Source: Candidatus Cloacimonadota bacterium (GTDB lineage: Bacteria > Cloacimonadota > Cloacimonadia > Cloacimonadales > Cloacimonadaceae). Taken from it: DNA of 64,000 nucleotides. Shown piece after piece: positions 8,975 to 17,195 of the stretch. A model generated the notes under the pieces. The model saw nothing but the letters and a program-made list of their open reading frames with translations. It was not told where the DNA came from and did not search any database. The stretch lies in NCBI GenBank assembly GCA_023228125.1, contig JALOBT010000006.1:1-64000 (forward strand). The letters are read 5' to 3'. Position numbers and translations under genes: made by a program. How positions within the stretch are numbered: the stretch's first letter is position 1; the number at the start of each line of letters is the position of its first letter.

Positions 8975-10438
8975 TTAGAACTGGAAGTAGATAAAGGGTT
9001 GCAAGTCTGCACTTTTGGCTTGGTACAGGATCCAGATCACCAGAGCCAGAGCCAGGGATTTGATCGGCCAGGGCATTTTGCCCAAGAATCTCTCATAGGC
9101 CTGCTGCCAGGAATCAGGTTGCCAATGTGCCAGAAAACCGATGACAATAAGATACGCGATAATCTGGTATTCGTTGAACCAGTGTTTGAACAAAGCCGCA
9201 TTAAAGGCTGTAAAGATGCGGTTTATCATCAGCCAGGCATCGGCAAAAGTGCGGCTACGGAAAAAGATCCAGGCAAAACAGACAAAATGGAAGGTGAGGA
9301 TGATCCCGATCACCTTCATTAGCTTGGTGTGGGCTATCTTCAGGCTCAGCCAGGCTTTGTCAAAGATCAAAGCCACTCCATGCAAGCCACCCCAAAAGAC
9401 GAAATTCCAGCTCGCACCATGCCAGAGTCCGCCCAGGAGCATAGTGATCCCCAGATTCAGATACTGCCGGCTCTTGCCTTTGCGATTTCCACCCAGAGGG
9501 ATGTAAATATAGTCCCTCAGCCAGGTGGAAAGCGAGATATGCCAGCGGCGCCAGAAATCCGTAACGCTATAGGCCCGATAAGGGCTGAGGAAGTTGATGG
9601 GCAGGGTAAAGCCCATTAAGGCAGCCAGACCTATGGCGATATCGGAGTAGCCGCTGAAATCACAGTAAATCTGCAAAGCGTAGGCATAGACTCCGAGCAA
9701 ATTTTCCATCCCGGAAAACAGGGCTGGATTCTCAAAGATGCGATCCACGAAATTGACTGACAGGTAATCTGCAATCACCCCTTTCTTGAGTAAACCGGCA
9801 AAGATCAAGACCAGGGCCCGGGCGATGGTATCTTCATCCAAATCAAGCTTCTTGTGGATCTGCGGGATGAAGTAAGAGGCTCTTACGATGGGGCCTGCCA
9901 CCAATTGCGGGAAGAAGGAGACGAAGAAGGCAAAATCCTTGAAACTGTGGATGGGCTCCAGCTTTTTATAGTAAATATCCAGAGTGTAGCTCCAGGTCTG
10001 GAAGGTGAAAAAGCTGATGCCAACCGGTAAAAAGATGTCCATCATGGGGATGGTGCCACCGAAGAGCTGATTGATGGTGCCGAGGATGAAATTAGTGTAC
10101 TTGAAATAGCCCAGAGTGCCCAGATTCCAGAGCAGGCTAAGGCCCAGCCAGGCGCGCCGGCCCTTCATGCCTTCCGTGCGATGGATAGCCGCTCCCAGAG
10201 CAAAATTGACCAAAGCTGTGATCAATAAGAGTAGAACGAAGCTGCCGCTGGTTTTGAAATAAAAGTAAAGCGAGACGGCCAGTAGATACCAGACCCTAAT
10301 GCGGGTGTGATTGACCACCAGCGGGTAGATCAAGAGCACCAGGATAAAGAAAAAGAGGAAGAAAGTGCTATTGAACAGCAGAGGATTCATCTGATCGTAA
10401 TTTAGCGACTCAAGAATGCTCTGCCAGAGATAGTTCAT
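8975..10438 (-). CDS. MBOAT family membrane-bound O-acyltransferase (AlgI/DltB/PatA type)
   Basis: Polytopic membrane protein of 487 residues with about ten or more hydrophobic segments. The MBOAT core is visible as YADFSGYSD-like YCDFSGYSDIAIG, then FWRRWHISLSTWLRDYIY, then LWHGASWNFVFWGGLHG, the last containing the conserved active-site histidine. Such proteins pass acyl groups across the membrane for O-acetylation of alginate, peptidoglycan or other glycans. The ATG at 10438 overlaps the stop of an SGNH-protein gene (ATGA). MBOAT proteins commonly work with SGNH partners like AlgJ/AlgX or DltD, and two such genes sit directly upstream. The acceptor polymer is not known. Confidence 0.93.
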   Translation of the reverse strand: MNYLWQSILESLNYDQMNPLLFNSTFFLFFFILVLLIYPLVVNHTRIRVWYLLAVSLYFYFKTSGSFVLLLLITALVNFALGAAIHRTEGMKGRRAWLGLSLLWNLGTLGYFKYTNFILGTINQLFGGTIPMMDIFLPVGISFFTFQTWSYTLDIYYKKLEPIHSFKDFAFFVSFFPQLVAGPIVRASYFIPQIHKKLDLDEDTIARALVLIFAGLLKKGVIADYLSVNFVDRIFENPALFSGMENLLGVYAYALQIYCDFSGYSDIAIGLAALMGFTLPINFLSPYRAYSVTDFWRRWHISLSTWLRDYIYIPLGGNRKGKSRQYLNLGITMLLGGLWHGASWNFVFWGGLHGVALIFDKAWLSLKIAHTKLMKVIGIILTFHFVCFAWIFFRSRTFADAWLMINRIFTAFNAALFKHWFNEYQIIAYLIVIGFLAHWQPDSWQQAYERFLGKMPWPIKSLALALVIWILYQAKSADLQPFIYFQF

Positions 10439-11715
10439 CTGGTATCCCCGCTTTCGCTATAAACTTTGTAACCCTTGATCAGGCTTTGATAAAAGAGATG
10501 TCCCTGCAACATGTATCCCTTTGGAGTGTAGTGCAGAAGGTCACGCGCTGCCATCTTGTACTGACGCCAGGAATTAATGCTGCCAGAGCCGCCCATCACA
10601 GCTCTGAGCTCCCACCAGGCCAGATCGTGCTCAGTAGCATACTCGCGGATATTGGCTTCGATGCTGCTGATAGCGGGGTTTGACTTGCCATTCTTATACG
10701 AATCAGGCGGCAGGGTAAAGAGCAGGGCCGCTTCAGAATTGGCGTTTATCAGATTCTGCATAAAGAGCCTTAGATTAGCTTTCATTACCTCATCACGGTA
10801 GCGTCCCTGAGCGTCGTTTGTGCCCAGGGAAATTATGATCAGATCCGGCTTCAGGATACCGATCTGCTGGAAAAACTGCTCTTCTTTTGCCAAAGTGTAA
10901 AAGCCGGCCCCGTTTATACCCATACTGTGGTATAGCAGGCCATTTTCCTCCCGCTCCAGACTAAAGCCGTAGAGCTGCTTCATGCTGCCGGGGAGCTTTA
11001 CTTCCGCTTCAGCTCCGCGCTGGGCAAGCTTGAGCAGGTGGCTGCTGCCAGCAGGATCGTTATTATGGGAAATCATCTGCAAGCCGGAATCATCGCTGAA
11101 TCTCGCCTCGCTATCGGCAAAGACCCTGATTTTATCGAATTTACTATCAATTTGGAAGAAGGAATTTGTCTTGATCCTCAGTGTGGCTGGCCTGGCGATT
11201 TCCAGAGTGTATCCGCTGAGGCTGGGTGGTTTGGATATTCTACTAAAGCGGCTGTTAGAAGAAATCTGATAATCATCCGGCTGGTTCGTTTTTGCCAGCT
11301 TATGCGGGAAGATCAGTCCCCGGCCGGCATTGCCAAAATACTTTTGCAGTGCGCTACGGGCAGTTCCGCTAAAGAACCCGCTCTGGATATGCGAATCTCC
11401 GATCTGGTATATTACCACTTGCTTACGCTTTCCAGCCCTCAGTTCCAGGAGTTTGCGGTAAAAATCCGTGAGGGCAGGACTTTCGTTAGAAAGGTGATTG
11501 TGCTCAGGATGGATAAAGCTATATTCTTTGATATAGCTATCGCTATCCAGCAGGAGGTAGTAGCTTTGAATGAATTCCTCCAGGGTGTCCAGGTCTTCGG
11601 GATATTCGTCTTCGGTAAAAAGCAGGGCTTGCTGCCGCTCAGATTTGCTAAGAGCCAAAAGCAAAACCAGACTGACCAGCAGCAGCAGGATCATAAGAAA
11701 CCGGTGGCGGCTCAC
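10435..11715 (-). CDS. SGNH/GDSL-fold periplasmic acyltransferase or esterase, MBOAT partner (1)
   Basis: A 426-residue protein with an N-terminal membrane anchor (about residues 6-23) followed by an SGNH fold. Block I is QIGDSHIQSG (nucleophile Ser), block III is SLGTNDAQG, and block V is DLLHYTPKG with the catalytic Asp-His. Translation starts at GTG 11715, with GGAG upstream, and overlaps the previous SGNH gene (GTGA); its stop overlaps the MBOAT start. I infer that it moves or removes O-acyl groups on an extracytoplasmic glycan with the MBOAT protein, as AlgJ, AlgX and PatB-type partners do. Esterase activity alone is an alternative. Confidence 0.85.
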   Translation of the reverse strand: MSRHRFLMILLLLVSLVLLLALSKSERQQALLFTEDEYPEDLDTLEEFIQSYYLLLDSDSYIKEYSFIHPEHNHLSNESPALTDFYRKLLELRAGKRKQVVIYQIGDSHIQSGFFSGTARSALQKYFGNAGRGLIFPHKLAKTNQPDDYQISSNSRFSRISKPPSLSGYTLEIARPATLRIKTNSFFQIDSKFDKIRVFADSEARFSDDSGLQMISHNNDPAGSSHLLKLAQRGAEAEVKLPGSMKQLYGFSLEREENGLLYHSMGINGAGFYTLAKEEQFFQQIGILKPDLIIISLGTNDAQGRYRDEVMKANLRLFMQNLINANSEAALLFTLPPDSYKNGKSNPAISSIEANIREYATEHDLAWWELRAVMGGSGSINSWRQYKMAARDLLHYTPKGYMLQGHLFYQSLIKGYKVYSESGDTR

Positions 11716-13169
11716 GACTCTCCTTTGAAGAATTTGAGCAGCAATTCAGCCACATAATCCGCTCCCCGCCTGGTGAAGTGCGTATAATCTTTTCCGGCCA
11801 GGGGAGGATTTTGGTTCACCAGCCCCAGCATGGAATTGTAGCCTCCCATCGCTTCATAGAGGTTCCAAAAGGCGCAGCCGGTCTCCTGGGCAAATTCGCT
11901 TTGGGTCTTAACCAGGATGGGGATATCCGGTGAGGTTTTGTATATGGTGCCGTCTTTGATGCTGTGATCATGGGCACTGATGATCAAAATCGGCACCTTG
12001 GGCAGGGCAGCCTGGATATGCTCTATGGTGCGGATCATGGCACGTTTATAGTTCTGATAATTGGTATTCTTGGGGCTGGAGACGTTTTCCCCATATTGCA
12101 AGATTACCAGATCGTAGCCCAAGCTCTGGTGAAAATCCCGCAAAACATCAGCATGGATGCGCTGAAAATACATGCCGGAATAGCCGCGGATGGGGAAATT
12201 GTCCACATAAAGGCCGCGATCTTCATCAAAGGACAGACCATACAGATGCAGAGGATCATTTTTGGAAAAGGTCAGACGGATGCGCTTGACCTGCTGATTA
12301 AGACTCAAATCCAATACTTGCAGGGAGTTTCCAGCTCTGAGCTGTCTGCTGATAACCGGCGCAGAATCGTAGGATACACGCACAAAAGAGCTGTCTGAAG
12401 CGTGGCTGTAATATAGTTTGATGCCATCAAAATACGCAGCTCCACCAGCGATGTCCACAGCCCGGTATTCCACCCAGGGGTCTTCATCCACATAGAATCT
12501 GGTAAGCTTGCTCACTTTCAATGTATCTGGAGCACTGGCCAAACTATCGGCCGCAAACAGGCTATCCGGGCTCTCAATATTATCCGAGCTATCTGTCTCG
12601 ATCTTTCTCTGCTCCAGATAGTAGGGCCGGGGGATGAAGGTATAGCCTGTGATGCCCAGGGAAATGTCGTTTTTGCTGCGGGTCATAAAGGAGACGGTTT
12701 CCCAATTGCGGGAGAACTCGTGACGGATGGTCTGCCGAAAACCGGAAACGATGGAGGTAATGGGCATCATGCCTACTCCCAGACCTCCGTAAATATCCTG
12801 CAAGGTAGATCTTAGCGGCCCGGTGATGAGGTCTCCCTCAATGATGGAATCCCCGAAATAAGCGATCCTCAGTTTCCTGATGGAATAGCCTGAAGTCCCT
12901 TCGATAAAGGCTGTTTTCCCTTCCCGGGCTTTCATCGCACCCAATTTGTCCAAAAAAGGACGCAGAGGGCTGGGAGTATTGATGATCTTCTTTTGTACTA
13001 CTGCAATAGTATCCGGCTCTTCAACCGAAGGCCTTAGTGCGGAAAACCAGGGCATTTTGCGAATGGTGAAGACATCGTTGTTCCAAATTGGCAAAACCCA
13101 GGCCACCAGGCCGGTGAGTATTGCCGCCAAAGCGATGATCAATAAAGGCTTTAAAAAGTCTTTGTTCAT
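11712..13169 (-). CDS. SGNH/GDSL-fold periplasmic acyltransferase or esterase, MBOAT partner (2)
   Basis: A 485-residue protein with an N-terminal transmembrane anchor (about residues 8-28) and an SGNH domain over the rest. Block I reads AYFGDSIIEGD, block III QYGENVSS (Asn retained) and block V KDYTHFTRRG with Asp-His. It carries a beta-rich insertion between blocks I and III (about residues 190-310), as in family members with a carbohydrate-binding module. Only a weak AGG precedes the ATG at 13169. It lies 41 bases after the transketolase gene and overlaps the next SGNH gene. The two SGNH proteins share layout but little sequence, so they probably have different roles (for example transferase and esterase); this is inference. 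Confidence 0.83.
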   Translation of the reverse strand: MNKDFLKPLLIIALAAILTGLVAWVLPIWNNDVFTIRKMPWFSALRPSVEEPDTIAVVQKKIINTPSPLRPFLDKLGAMKAREGKTAFIEGTSGYSIRKLRIAYFGDSIIEGDLITGPLRSTLQDIYGGLGVGMMPITSIVSGFRQTIRHEFSRNWETVSFMTRSKNDISLGITGYTFIPRPYYLEQRKIETDSSDNIESPDSLFAADSLASAPDTLKVSKLTRFYVDEDPWVEYRAVDIAGGAAYFDGIKLYYSHASDSSFVRVSYDSAPVISRQLRAGNSLQVLDLSLNQQVKRIRLTFSKNDPLHLYGLSFDEDRGLYVDNFPIRGYSGMYFQRIHADVLRDFHQSLGYDLVILQYGENVSSPKNTNYQNYKRAMIRTIEHIQAALPKVPILIISAHDHSIKDGTIYKTSPDIPILVKTQSEFAQETGCAFWNLYEAMGGYNSMLGLVNQNPPLAGKDYTHFTRRGADYVAELLLKFFKGES

Positions 13170-13210
13170 GGTGCCTAAGGCTTTATCTCACATTCTTTCG
13201 GTCTAAAAGC

Positions 13211-15097
13211 CTACAAAGCTGCTTTGATGCGCTTGATCAGAGAAGCTGCATCCATCTGATAGGCTTCGTATAGTTCCTCGGAAGTTCCGGATACAGGATA
13301 AGCTTCGACCCCGATGCGGGTGAGCCTGCTCCGATGCTTCACATCCAGGAGAGCCTCTGCAAGGCTTGATCCGAGCCCGCCATGGATGCTGTGATCTTCT
13401 ATGCTGATGATAGGCCCGCGCTTGGCTGCCTCTGCGATCATTTTGCTCTCAAGGGCAAGAGGGCAAGAGACATAGACCAGCTCAAGGGAAGTGCCTTCTG
13501 TACGCAGAGCATCGACAGCCTCTACAGCTCTGCCTGCGGGGGTTCCACACACGAACACAGTTGCTTTTTTCCCGGTGCGCAGCACATCCGCCTTGCCATA
13601 TTCAAAGCGATAATCCAGACCATAGAAAAGCTCATTTTCAGAGTCTTTGATGATCGGGAGTTTGGAGCGTCCCATAGCGACAAAATAGTTACCGGGTTTA
13701 TCAATCAACCAGCGTATGATACGATCAGTCTGATTCGCATCTGCCGGACAGATGATCCTGGTATCAAAGAGATTACGCACCAGAGAAATATAGTCTATAC
13801 ATTGGTGAGTCTTGCCATCTTCGCCTACATCTATGCCCACGTGGGTAAGCACGGTCTTGAGATTGGCGCGATTGATATCGTTCAGCCTTTGCATATTATA
13901 GGTTTCATCTATGCCAAAGACCCCGAATTCTGCCCAAAAGCACTGAATCCCTGTGGTAGATATGGCTCCACTCATCACTGCGGCATGGTGTTCCATGATT
14001 CCGCTCTGTAAAAACCGCTCTGGGAATTCATCCCGGAAAGCGGTGGTTTTCACGCTGCTGGCCAGATCGCAATCCACCACCACAATGGGGACGCTGCTCT
14101 CGCGATTGATCTTGGCCAGATCCACAATAGCGTTTCCCCAGGCACTGCGACAATCACTTTCAGAGCTATATAATATAGGTTTTCCCTGTTTCAGATCGAA
14201 GTTAGGCTGATTTTCTTTAGGATGCTGATCCTTATTGGCTTTAAAAGCTGCCCGCATTTTCTGATACTTAGGCAGTTCGGAAGGCATGTCCAGCTCTTTC
14301 AAAGCTTCTTCACATTGCTCGATTGATAGGGTGGAACCGTGGTATTTGGCTTTATCTTCCATGAAACTCACCCCTTTGCCCATAGTGGTGTGAGCCAGGA
14401 TCATTACAGGTTTCTCTGCGGATTGTACTTCCTGTAGAGTATCCAGAATCTGAGGGATATCATGACCACTTACTTCCATTACCTGCCAGCCGTCTGATTC
14501 CCAATTCTGACGGATGCTTTGGGGCATTACATCGTGAATGGAGCCGGAGATCTGCAATTGGTTATAATCAATAATTGCTGTGAGATTAGTCAGCTTAAAT
14601 TTGCTGGCAAAGCGGCGGGCTTCGGAAATCTGTCCTTTTTGCTGTTCGCCATCGCCCATAATCACATAACTTTGGTAGTCCAGGCCTCTGATTTTGGCTG
14701 AAATGGCAAAGCCTGTGGCCGCAGAGAGCCCCTGCCCCAGATTTCCACTGCTCCACTCTACCCCCGGCACTTCCCGATCCACATGGCCATCAAAGATACT
14801 GCCATATTTGCGGAATAGCGCAATAGCCTCATCCAAAGGGAAATAGCCCATGATCCCCAAACTGCTGTAAGCTGCAGGGGAAATATGACCGATGGAATAC
14901 ACCATACGGTCTCGCTCTGCCCACTGGGGATTCTTGGGATCATGGCGCATGGTATTGTATATGGATAAGATCATGTCTATGCTGGACATAGATCCACCCG
15001 GGTGGCCGCTGCCAGATAGGGTGGTCATCTGCAAAATCGCCTGTCTGGCGGTCTTTGCCTGCTGAGTGATTAGGGGAATTAGCTCTGTTTTTGTCAC
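13211..15097 (-). CDS. tkt: Transketolase
   Basis: Thiamine-diphosphate enzyme of the non-oxidative pentose phosphate pathway, about 628 residues. The TPP/Mg motif begins GDGEQQKGQ and continues to the Asn in the IIDYN segment. The HPGGSMSS loop near residue 33 and the WAEFGVFGIDET segment (pyrimidine domain) are typical. The C-terminal transketolase domain is complete. I place the start at GTG 15097 because GAGG lies eight bases upstream; in-frame ATG 15118 and TTG 15127 lack a good ribosome site. It is the first gene of the O-acylation/manA operon. The chain is of full length in one gene, although some relatives split it into two subunits. Confidence 0.92.
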   Translation of the reverse strand: MTKTELIPLITQQAKTARQAILQMTTLSGSGHPGGSMSSIDMILSIYNTMRHDPKNPQWAERDRMVYSIGHISPAAYSSLGIMGYFPLDEAIALFRKYGSIFDGHVDREVPGVEWSSGNLGQGLSAATGFAISAKIRGLDYQSYVIMGDGEQQKGQISEARRFASKFKLTNLTAIIDYNQLQISGSIHDVMPQSIRQNWESDGWQVMEVSGHDIPQILDTLQEVQSAEKPVMILAHTTMGKGVSFMEDKAKYHGSTLSIEQCEEALKELDMPSELPKYQKMRAAFKANKDQHPKENQPNFDLKQGKPILYSSESDCRSAWGNAIVDLAKINRESSVPIVVVDCDLASSVKTTAFRDEFPERFLQSGIMEHHAAVMSGAISTTGIQCFWAEFGVFGIDETYNMQRLNDINRANLKTVLTHVGIDVGEDGKTHQCIDYISLVRNLFDTRIICPADANQTDRIIRWLIDKPGNYFVAMGRSKLPIIKDSENELFYGLDYRFEYGKADVLRTGKKATVFVCGTPAGRAVEAVDALRTEGTSLELVYVSCPLALESKMIAEAAKRGPIISIEDHSIHGGLGSSLAEALLDVKHRSRLTRIGVEAYPVSGTSEELYEAYQMDAASLIKRIKAAL

Positions 15098-15320
15098 TTT
15101 ATTTACCTCAAGTATCATAATTATCAATCTCGTGCCGCTTTATCTTTAAGCAAGACAATCAGCACATAAAGTCAGCCTAAAAATATGCCATATAGGTCAA
15201 GGGAAAAATGTTGGAGACTGTTTTTCAAGTTGCCAAAACCTGGCTTTGACTAGGCTTGTGAATTTGTTCTTGAATTAGCTGGATGCCTATATCTTTACCT
15301 TGGGGGATCAGCCATTAGCG

Positions 15321-15791
15321 TTACAGTTTTTTGATGCCCAGGTTCAGAAAGCCCGGTATTAGTCCCAAGATATGCACTTTTGCATCGTCCAGGATACCGG
15401 AGGCTTCGCTGGGAATTTGCTTTAGCAAGATCTCCGTGATGTCTATGTCCAGGATATTGCCATTCAGGCTAATTTGCGGGATTTTGCCCTTCAGCAGGCC
15501 CAGCAGCTTTTGGATGATAGCGCCTGCCGTACCCAAGAGTTCGCAGTGCAGGGTAGATTTCTTCTGGCTGAGATCGATTCCGAGGATTCGGGCCTCCACA
15601 CTGAGGTTTTTCATCAGAAAGATACTGGTCTGAAGGTGTATCCTGATCATGTCATCCAGGATTTCCACGGCAACTTTCTGGATCGGTGCTGGTAGTTCCT
15701 TCAGTGCCAGGGCTTCGTTGATCAGGCCTTGCGAAATCTTTGTTTTCAGCTCCAGTTCAAAGGGATGTGCAAGCAAAGTCGCTATATCCAT
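15321..15791 (-). CDS. Hypothetical protein, 156 residues
   Basis: I do not recognise a family. The protein has no signal peptide and no clear transmembrane helix. It is rich in leucine and isoleucine with regular hydrophobic spacing. The N-terminal half looks helical. The C-terminal half has beta-like stretches ending in a hydrophobic segment (residues about 143-154), so a lipid-binding or membrane-associated fold is possible. The start ATG at 15791 follows AAGGATAAACT. A foldback sequence (15810-15879) lies just upstream and could form a leader structure. The gene downstream of the DUF1292 gene on the same strand may be co-transcribed with it. Confidence 0.7.
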   Translation of the reverse strand: MDIATLLAHPFELELKTKISQGLINEALALKELPAPIQKVAVEILDDMIRIHLQTSIFLMKNLSVEARILGIDLSQKKSTLHCELLGTAGAIIQKLLGLLKGKIPQISLNGNILDIDITEILLKQIPSEASGILDDAKVHILGLIPGFLNLGIKKL

Positions 15792-15809
15792 AGTTTATCC
15801 TTCTTTGTT

Positions 15810-15879
15810 ATAGACTTGTGCCGTTTCCGGTTGCGCGCCGATACTGCCAAGCATCAGCCAGCCCAAGACACAAGTCTAT
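15810..15879 (-). promoter_or_regulatory. Candidate structured leader before the 15321-15791 gene
   Basis: CACAAGTCTAT at 15869-15879 is the exact reverse complement of ATAGACTTGTG at 15810-15820, an 11-bp stem enclosing 48 bases. Inside, on the minus strand, CCG-GAAA-CGG would form a GNRA-capped hairpin. The structure ends about 18 bases before the start codon. There is no U-tract, so a terminator is unlikely. It matches no riboswitch class that I can name. Confidence 0.35.
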
Positions 15880-15918
15880 GTAAAATCAACAATCTTCGAT
15901 CCCAAAGATTGCCAGCAT

Positions 15919-16308
15919 TTATGAAGTCAGTTCTTTTTCGACTTCATCCCCTTCGTCATCATCATCTTCTTCTTCATCAACGGATTCTTCGTCTTCATCA
16001 CCGTCATAGTACATTGCTTCAAGTTTTGCCCTGAACAAGTCTGTGATCAGTTCATATTCATCGTCGTCTTCGATAATGCTGAGTTCCATGACTTCATCCA
16101 TTTCCACAAAACGCAGGACATCATAGTCCATGGAATTTACTTCGGAAAGAGCAATGTAATTTACTCCTTCATGCTGCAAAGTCTCAAGTGCGACAAAGTC
16201 TTTCTCGCTACCATCTTCCATCTCAAGAGTGATGACGCTACTTAGTTCATCGTCCATGTCTTCATCGGCTTCGTTTTTCAGGTTTGGGTCAATATGTTTT
16301 TCAGTCAT
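15919..16308 (-). CDS. DUF1292 family acidic protein
   Basis: A 129-residue cytoplasmic protein. The DUF1292 core is visible as ITLEMEDGSEKDFVALETL, followed by YIALSEV and a VMELSIIEDDDEYELI segment (about residues 26-95). The last 30 residues are almost pure Asp/Glu. The family is widespread in Firmicutes and some other phyla and has no agreed function. The start is ATG 16308, with AGGGAGA upstream, inside a longer open frame whose extra N-terminus has unrelated composition. A plausible promoter lies at 16333-16360. The strongly acidic tail suggests binding to a basic partner or cations, which is inference only. Confidence 0.85.
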   Translation of the reverse strand: MTEKHIDPNLKNEADEDMDDELSSVITLEMEDGSEKDFVALETLQHEGVNYIALSEVNSMDYDVLRFVEMDEVMELSIIEDDDEYELITDLFRAKLEAMYYDGDEDEESVDEEEDDDDEGDEVEKELTS

Positions 16309-16332
16309 GATAATCTCCCTTAGTTTTTTGCC

Positions 16333-16360
16333 ATTATTTAAAATGCTCAGAATCTGGCAA
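16333..16360 (-). promoter_or_regulatory. Promoter for the DUF1292 gene
   Basis: On the minus strand TTGCCA (16360-16355), a 16-base spacer and AATAAT (16338-16333), each five of six to consensus. The ATG lies about 25 bases further on. Confidence 0.45.
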
Positions 16361-16505
16361 GCTAAAAATGAGGGGGAGGTCTGGAGTGCGGGAGTTCTGA
16401 GCTTCGGGGGTGCGGGAGAGGTAGAGAAAAAGTTGTTGACAAACAAATGGCCTGAAGGATAGCTGGATACACTGTAAATATATATCAAGCTAAAGAGGAT
16501 AAAAA

Positions 16506-16901
16506 ATGAGTAATGTTTCGTTTAATTTTACTGGAGCTGCCATTGGGATTGGCATTTGGTGCGCGTTCTGGCTGATCTGGTACATGATATATAAGCTGCG
16601 CAAGCTTCATCTGTATCAAGGCTTTTACCCACACAAACTCATATCGGGCAGTGAACTTCTTTCAGGAGCTGAGCTGCTTCATGAGATAAAACAGCTATAT
16701 TTACAGGGGATCATCCAAAACCTTTATCTGGGGGAAGACTACATTAGCTTCGAAGACAAAGGCTGCTTCTGGCCCTGGAATATCTATTACATCAAATTCT
16801 CAAAGCTGGATGAACTGCATTATAGAGGGGCATTCAGGATTTACCAATACAACAGAAGAAACCTTGAGGCGATCAGAGCTTTTCTGAGTAAGGTAGGATA
16901 A
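16506..16901 (+). CDS. Small membrane-anchored hypothetical protein
   Basis: A 131-residue protein with one transmembrane helix (about residues 9-29) followed by basic residues (KLRK) that suggest a cytoplasmic C-terminal domain. That domain (about 40-131) is rich in aromatic residues and mixed alpha/beta. I recognise no family. The ATG at 16506 follows AAAGAGGAT. TTGACA at 16436 upstream could be a -35 box, although the -10 is weak. The gene stands alone on the plus strand, divergent from the DUF1292 gene. No function is proposed. Confidence 0.72.
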   Translation: MSNVSFNFTGAAIGIGIWCAFWLIWYMIYKLRKLHLYQGFYPHKLISGSELLSGAELLHEIKQLYLQGIIQNLYLGEDYISFEDKGCFWPWNIYYIKFSKLDELHYRGAFRIYQYNRRNLEAIRAFLSKVG

Positions 16902-16959
16902 CTAATCGACCTGGCTCTCCAGATCACTCGCTGCAGCCTCGCTTGAGCCTTTAACATGT

Positions 16960-17027
16960 TTCTAACAGGCTTTGGACTCGAGATGACTCGGGATTTCGGG
17001 TGAACTCGAATCGAAGACGCGTTAAAA
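16960..17027. repeat. Dispersed 68-bp hairpin repeat, copy 1 (degenerate)
   Basis: This intergenic 68-bp stretch aligns without gaps to 39858-39925, with about 52 of 68 positions identical by hand count. Both copies share CGAGATGACTCG (here 16979-16990) and a GTTAAAA end. In this copy the second arm of the hairpin has decayed to 9 of 12 matches. The rest of the 16902-17195 gap shows nothing else clear apart from a TTGACA at 17132. Confidence 0.6.
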
Positions 17028-17195
17028 GCAAGTCCATCGCTAGAGGGAGAGATGCGCTGTAAACCTGTGTAAAACAGTCTTATCGGTGAGGCTATCAGTG
17101 CATTTATCTTTGTCTGACTTACTAAAAGTGATTGACAGGATAGCAGCGTATTTGAAGTTTGAAAACATAAAAATAAAAAACAACCTGGAGGTAAT

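Noticed and set aside
15128..15320. Gene between transketolase and the hypothetical protein
   Set aside because: No frame with a start, ribosome site and plausible composition is present; the stretch is probably 5' and 3' untranslated sequence.
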